24,623 nucleotides of DNA from Acidiparvus fluvialis (lineage in GTDB: Bacteria > Acidobacteriota > Holophagae > Holophagales > Holophagaceae): positions 1-24,623 of the forward strand of contig JBFSVS010000013.1 in assembly GCA_041263285.1 (NCBI GenBank), in the 5' to 3' direction. The stretch's first letter is position 1, and each line of letters begins with the position of its first letter. This document shows, piece after piece, positions 22,217 through 24,623 of the stretch. A model generated the notes under the pieces. It was not told the DNA's origin. It saw nothing but the letters and a program-made list of their open reading frames with translations, and did not search any database. The position numbers and the translations under genes are program-made.

Positions 22217-23422
22217 TTATTTGAAGGCTTCAAGAAGATTGCCCATAAAAGAGGAGTGACCATGACCCGATTCTTGTCGCTCTCGAATCATATATTTAGC
22301 CGCGCCTAGGGCGTTCACAAAATGGGGGTTATTTACAACAGCGGGAAGGGTGTCCGTGAAGTCTAGGGGCCTTGAAATCACGACTCGAGGACGCCCAAAA
22401 ATTGTTTGTGCCAGTGTGGGCAGATGGTAGAGGATCGATCCTCCCCCGACAAGATGAATGCCTCCATGGAAATCACCAAGGCCTGTTCGATTAATTTCGA
22501 CTTGAACAAAATTAAATAGTTCAACGGCTCTAGCCTGCAAGACTTCTGCAATTTCACTTCTTGAAATAAAACGCCCCTCATCTTCGAGCTCGATTTGCTC
22601 ATCGGCAACTTGTTGGGGAATGACGGAGCCGTAACGAAGTTTAATTCGTTCAGCCGCTACCATGCCCCCAAGATGTTTCATGATTTCAAGATCGCGAGTG
22701 AAATGACGACCGCCCACCGCAATGAAAGCAGAATGAAATAAGGTCCCTAAATGAAAAATACCTACATGGGTTAAGTCTTCGCCAATATCAATGACAACCG
22801 CACTGTTATCTTTGTCTTGACGGGGCAGAATTGCCTCCGCCGTCGCAAGAGGCGAATACACCAGTTCAGCCTTCGGAAAACCAGCTAATTGGGCCACGCG
22901 TCGAATGTTATTGAGCACTGAGGAAGGGGCTAAAATTAGCCTTACTTCGGCCTCCAAAGACTCCCCCACCATATTCAGCGGATTGCGTACTTCGCGTTGG
23001 CCTTGGATATGGTAGATCTGAGGAATGCGGTGCAGAACACTCTCTTGTTTTGCCATTTTGCAATTATTTTTAGCTTGGTCGAGAACTCGTTCAATATCTT
23101 CGTCGGTGATGATTCGATCTTTCGAGCTGATGGTCACAGAATCACGAAGATTTTCTCCTTTGAAGTGAATGCTATCAACAGAGACACAAACCCCTTCTAC
23201 TTTTTTAAGATCCGCTTGAGTCATAGCCTCTTCTTTGGCGGCCCTGAGGGCGGCGACAGCTTTATCCATGTCGTTGACATAGCCCTGTTTAATTCCACCT
23301 TCAGAGTTAGCCATGCCTCCACCGATGACATGGAAAAGACCCTTCGTGTCCATCGTAACGACCACAGCTGCCACCTTACTGGTTCCTAGGTCAATGCCAA
23401 TAAAAGTGGGTTGCTTAGCCAT
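22217..23422 (-). CDS. ftsA: Cell division protein FtsA
   Basis: This is the actin-fold protein that tethers FtsZ to the membrane, 401 residues. The phosphate-1 motif GIDLGTSKVAAVV (9-21) is canonical, the 1C/SHS2 region follows (about 85-165), and the adenosine motif HLVGGGSIL is near 323-331. The C-terminal amphipathic helix SSFMGNLLEAFK matches the membrane-targeting sequence. The phosphate-2 motif is odd: the usual DIGGGTTD reads DIGEDLTH (212-219), removing two glycines and the final aspartate. AGGAG precedes the ATG by four bases. It lies between ftsQ (50 bases away) and ftsZ in the standard dcw order. Confidence 0.95.
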   Translation of the reverse strand: MAKQPTFIGIDLGTSKVAAVVVTMDTKGLFHVIGGGMANSEGGIKQGYVNDMDKAVAALRAAKEEAMTQADLKKVEGVCVSVDSIHFKGENLRDSVTISSKDRIITDEDIERVLDQAKNNCKMAKQESVLHRIPQIYHIQGQREVRNPLNMVGESLEAEVRLILAPSSVLNNIRRVAQLAGFPKAELVYSPLATAEAILPRQDKDNSAVVIDIGEDLTHVGIFHLGTLFHSAFIAVGGRHFTRDLEIMKHLGGMVAAERIKLRYGSVIPQQVADEQIELEDEGRFISRSEIAEVLQARAVELFNFVQVEINRTGLGDFHGGIHLVGGGSILYHLPTLAQTIFGRPRVVISRPLDFTDTLPAVVNNPHFVNALGAAKYMIRERQESGHGHSSFMGNLLEAFK

Positions 23423-23472
23423 GAAACTCCTCGATGCTACTAAGAGAATCTTACTCTCTTCAAGAATTATTT

Positions 23473-24285
23473 CTAGCGTTTGGGAGGGAGCTGGTCGCCG
23501 TCAATTATTGTCGGCACCCCAATTTTGTTTTTAAGGGTCAGAATGACTTGATTCTTAAATCTCAGATTGACCCCCTCAATGGCTGCTCGTTCTTCGGGGG
23601 TAGAGAGTTGACTAGTAAAAACACTTTGAAAATTAGGAATATTAGCGATGGGATCTCGACCGTCGAGCTTCACCGGAGCCTGAAAATCCTGAAGATAAAG
23701 GATGGGTCCTTGGTCATCCCAATACATTTCCTCAATGAGGTCAAAAAACTCAGGTTGCTGCATTTTAATGGTCTTAGCGACTTGTGACATACGAGCCAAA
23801 CTGGCTCGATTCTGAAGGCTAGCATCGGACACCACAGGCAGAGCTTTCGATCCATTGGAGCTATTCAATTCATCGATGAGGACACCGCCCTCACTTACCA
23901 AATAGGTACCTTGTGCATTCACCATCCAAAGATACGCTTCCTTTTCTTCAATAATAATCACCAGTCGATCGGGAGGATCTTTGCTGAGATTGACGGACTT
24001 AATCCATGTTTTCTCCATTAAGGCATTCATGAGGGGCTCGGCATTAAACCAAAGTAGGGGTTGGCCTAGACTCAAATCTTCGGAGATTCTTTGAATCTCA
24101 ACCTGTCTCCTGGGTGTGCATCCCGTGATTCGAACTTCCTGAACGCTGAGAGCCTTGAGATGAAGTAGTCGGTACGTAAAACGTGTGAGCCCCCAACCGA
24201 GAGCAATCACAATCACAATAACGATCAGGAATCTTACACGGTTAAACCAAGGACGCTTAGGTTGTGTTCGAGGATAATAAGCCAT
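23473..24285 (-). CDS. ftsQ: Cell division protein FtsQ
   Basis: This is a bitopic divisome protein of 270 residues that scaffolds FtsB/FtsL. A short basic cytoplasmic tail (MAYYPRTQPKRPWFNR) is followed by one membrane helix at about 18-40. The POTRA domain comes next (near 46-115; VQEVRITGC, DLSLGQPLLWFN, TWIKSVNLSKDPPDRLVIIIEEKEA). The FtsQ beta domain (YLVSEGGVLID, near 128-138) ends near 265. The ATG overlaps the murB stop by one base (TAATG). Sequence identity to characterised FtsQ is expected to be low; the call rests on domain order and dcw context. Confidence 0.9.
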   Translation of the reverse strand: MAYYPRTQPKRPWFNRVRFLIVIVIVIALGWGLTRFTYRLLHLKALSVQEVRITGCTPRRQVEIQRISEDLSLGQPLLWFNAEPLMNALMEKTWIKSVNLSKDPPDRLVIIIEEKEAYLWMVNAQGTYLVSEGGVLIDELNSSNGSKALPVVSDASLQNRASLARMSQVAKTIKMQQPEFFDLIEEMYWDDQGPILYLQDFQAPVKLDGRDPIANIPNFQSVFTSQLSTPEERAAIEGVNLRFKNQVILTLKNKIGVPTIIDGDQLPPKR

Positions 24286-24623
24286 TAGTTCACGTTGCCC
24301 CAGACTTCCACTTCCGGTTCAAGAGTTATACCATATCTTAATTGGACTTTAGATTGCACCTGAATCATCAGCTCATAGAAGTCTCTTGCGGTTGCTTGTC
24401 CGTGATTGATGAGAAAGTTTGCGTGCTCAGGACTGACTTCGGCATCCCCCACCCGATAGCCCTTGAGTCCTGCCCGATCGATCAGGCGTCCAGCACTCTC
24501 TCCAGGAGGATTTTTAAAGATACACCCTGCATTACGCTTGGATAAGGGCTGGGAACTACCCCGTTTTAATCGATTCGATTCCACTTCAGCTTGTATGGTT
24601 TTAGAATCCCCGGGGGTGAGACG
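24285..24623 (-). CDS. murB: UDP-N-acetylenolpyruvoylglucosamine reductase, C-terminal part
   Basis: This is the C-terminal domain of MurB, the flavoenzyme making UDP-MurNAc. The frame is open through the right edge, so the gene is truncated by the window; the GTG at 24584 is not the true start. Visible are NAGCIFKNPPG, AGRLIDRAGLKGYRVGDAEVS, EHANFLINHGQATA and the final YGITLEPEVEVWG. These are typical of type II MurB ends. The active-site residue, Ser in E. coli MurB, is Cys here (AGCIF), a substitution I believe occurs in other type II enzymes. It is the first gene of the visible murB-ftsQ-ftsA-ftsZ run. Confidence 0.93.
   Translation of the reverse strand, partial: RLTPGDSKTIQAEVESNRLKRGSSQPLSKRNAGCIFKNPPGESAGRLIDRAGLKGYRVGDAEVSPEHANFLINHGQATARDFYELMIQVQSKVQLRYGITLEPEVEVWGNVN

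Noticed and set aside
23442..23460. Six-bp inverted repeat (AAGAGA / TCTCTT) with a seven-base loop between ftsQ and ftsA
   Set aside because: It is short and A/G-rich, lacks a T tract on the coding strand, and lies within a continuous division operon; too weak to call a regulatory structure.

Overview
The window comes from a Gram-negative (diderm) bacterium that respires oxygen. The evidence is a Wza-like SLBB export protein, apolipoprotein N-acyltransferase, a murB-ftsQ-ftsA-ftsZ division cluster, and one long operon for a cytochrome bc-like plus cbb3-like respiratory chain. Genes are tightly packed: many start and stop codons overlap, convergent genes are only a few bases apart, and only one gap exceeds 300 bases. 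TGA is used as a stop codon. I cannot place the phylum from the sequence alone, and I see no phage, insertion sequence, CRISPR array, tRNA or rRNA.

Layout. 1-2817 (+): the 3' part of a polysaccharide-export SLBB protein, then queD and a HAD hydrolase. 2825-4345 (-): RNase G/E. 4346-4667: the divergent intergenic region, with a possible promoter for the respiratory operon. 4668-13646 (+): thirteen closely spaced respiratory genes. In order these are ccoN-like, a ccoO-cytochrome c fusion, a 50-residue membrane anchor, a diheme cytochrome c, a Rieske protein, a long cytochrome b, two small membrane proteins, a second cytochrome b carrying a 2x[4Fe-4S] ferredoxin domain, an MvhD/FlpD-like protein, two tiny one-helix proteins, and a CcoS-like protein. 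13643-16549 (-): an rRNA 2'-O-methyltransferase, lnt and maf. 16642-18693 (+): an OPT-family transporter. 18704-24623 (-): murB (partial)-ftsQ-ftsA-ftsZ followed by kbl and an SDR-type tdh for threonine to glycine conversion.

The respiratory operon is the unusual part. The Rieske-associated cytochrome b keeps the two histidines for the p-side heme (bL) but has arginine at both positions that should ligate the n-side heme (bH). The second cytochrome b keeps all four histidines, has a degenerate Qo motif, and ends in a cytoplasmic ferredoxin domain followed by an MvhD-like gene. My inference is an asymmetric complex. Quinol would be oxidised at the Rieske/cytochrome b side. The high-potential electron would go through the Rieske protein and cytochromes c to the oxidase. 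The low-potential electron would cross from bL of the first cytochrome b to the hemes of the second, then to the ferredoxin domain and MvhD in the cytoplasm. The ligand loss and domain fusions are read directly from the sequence; the electron route is a hypothesis.
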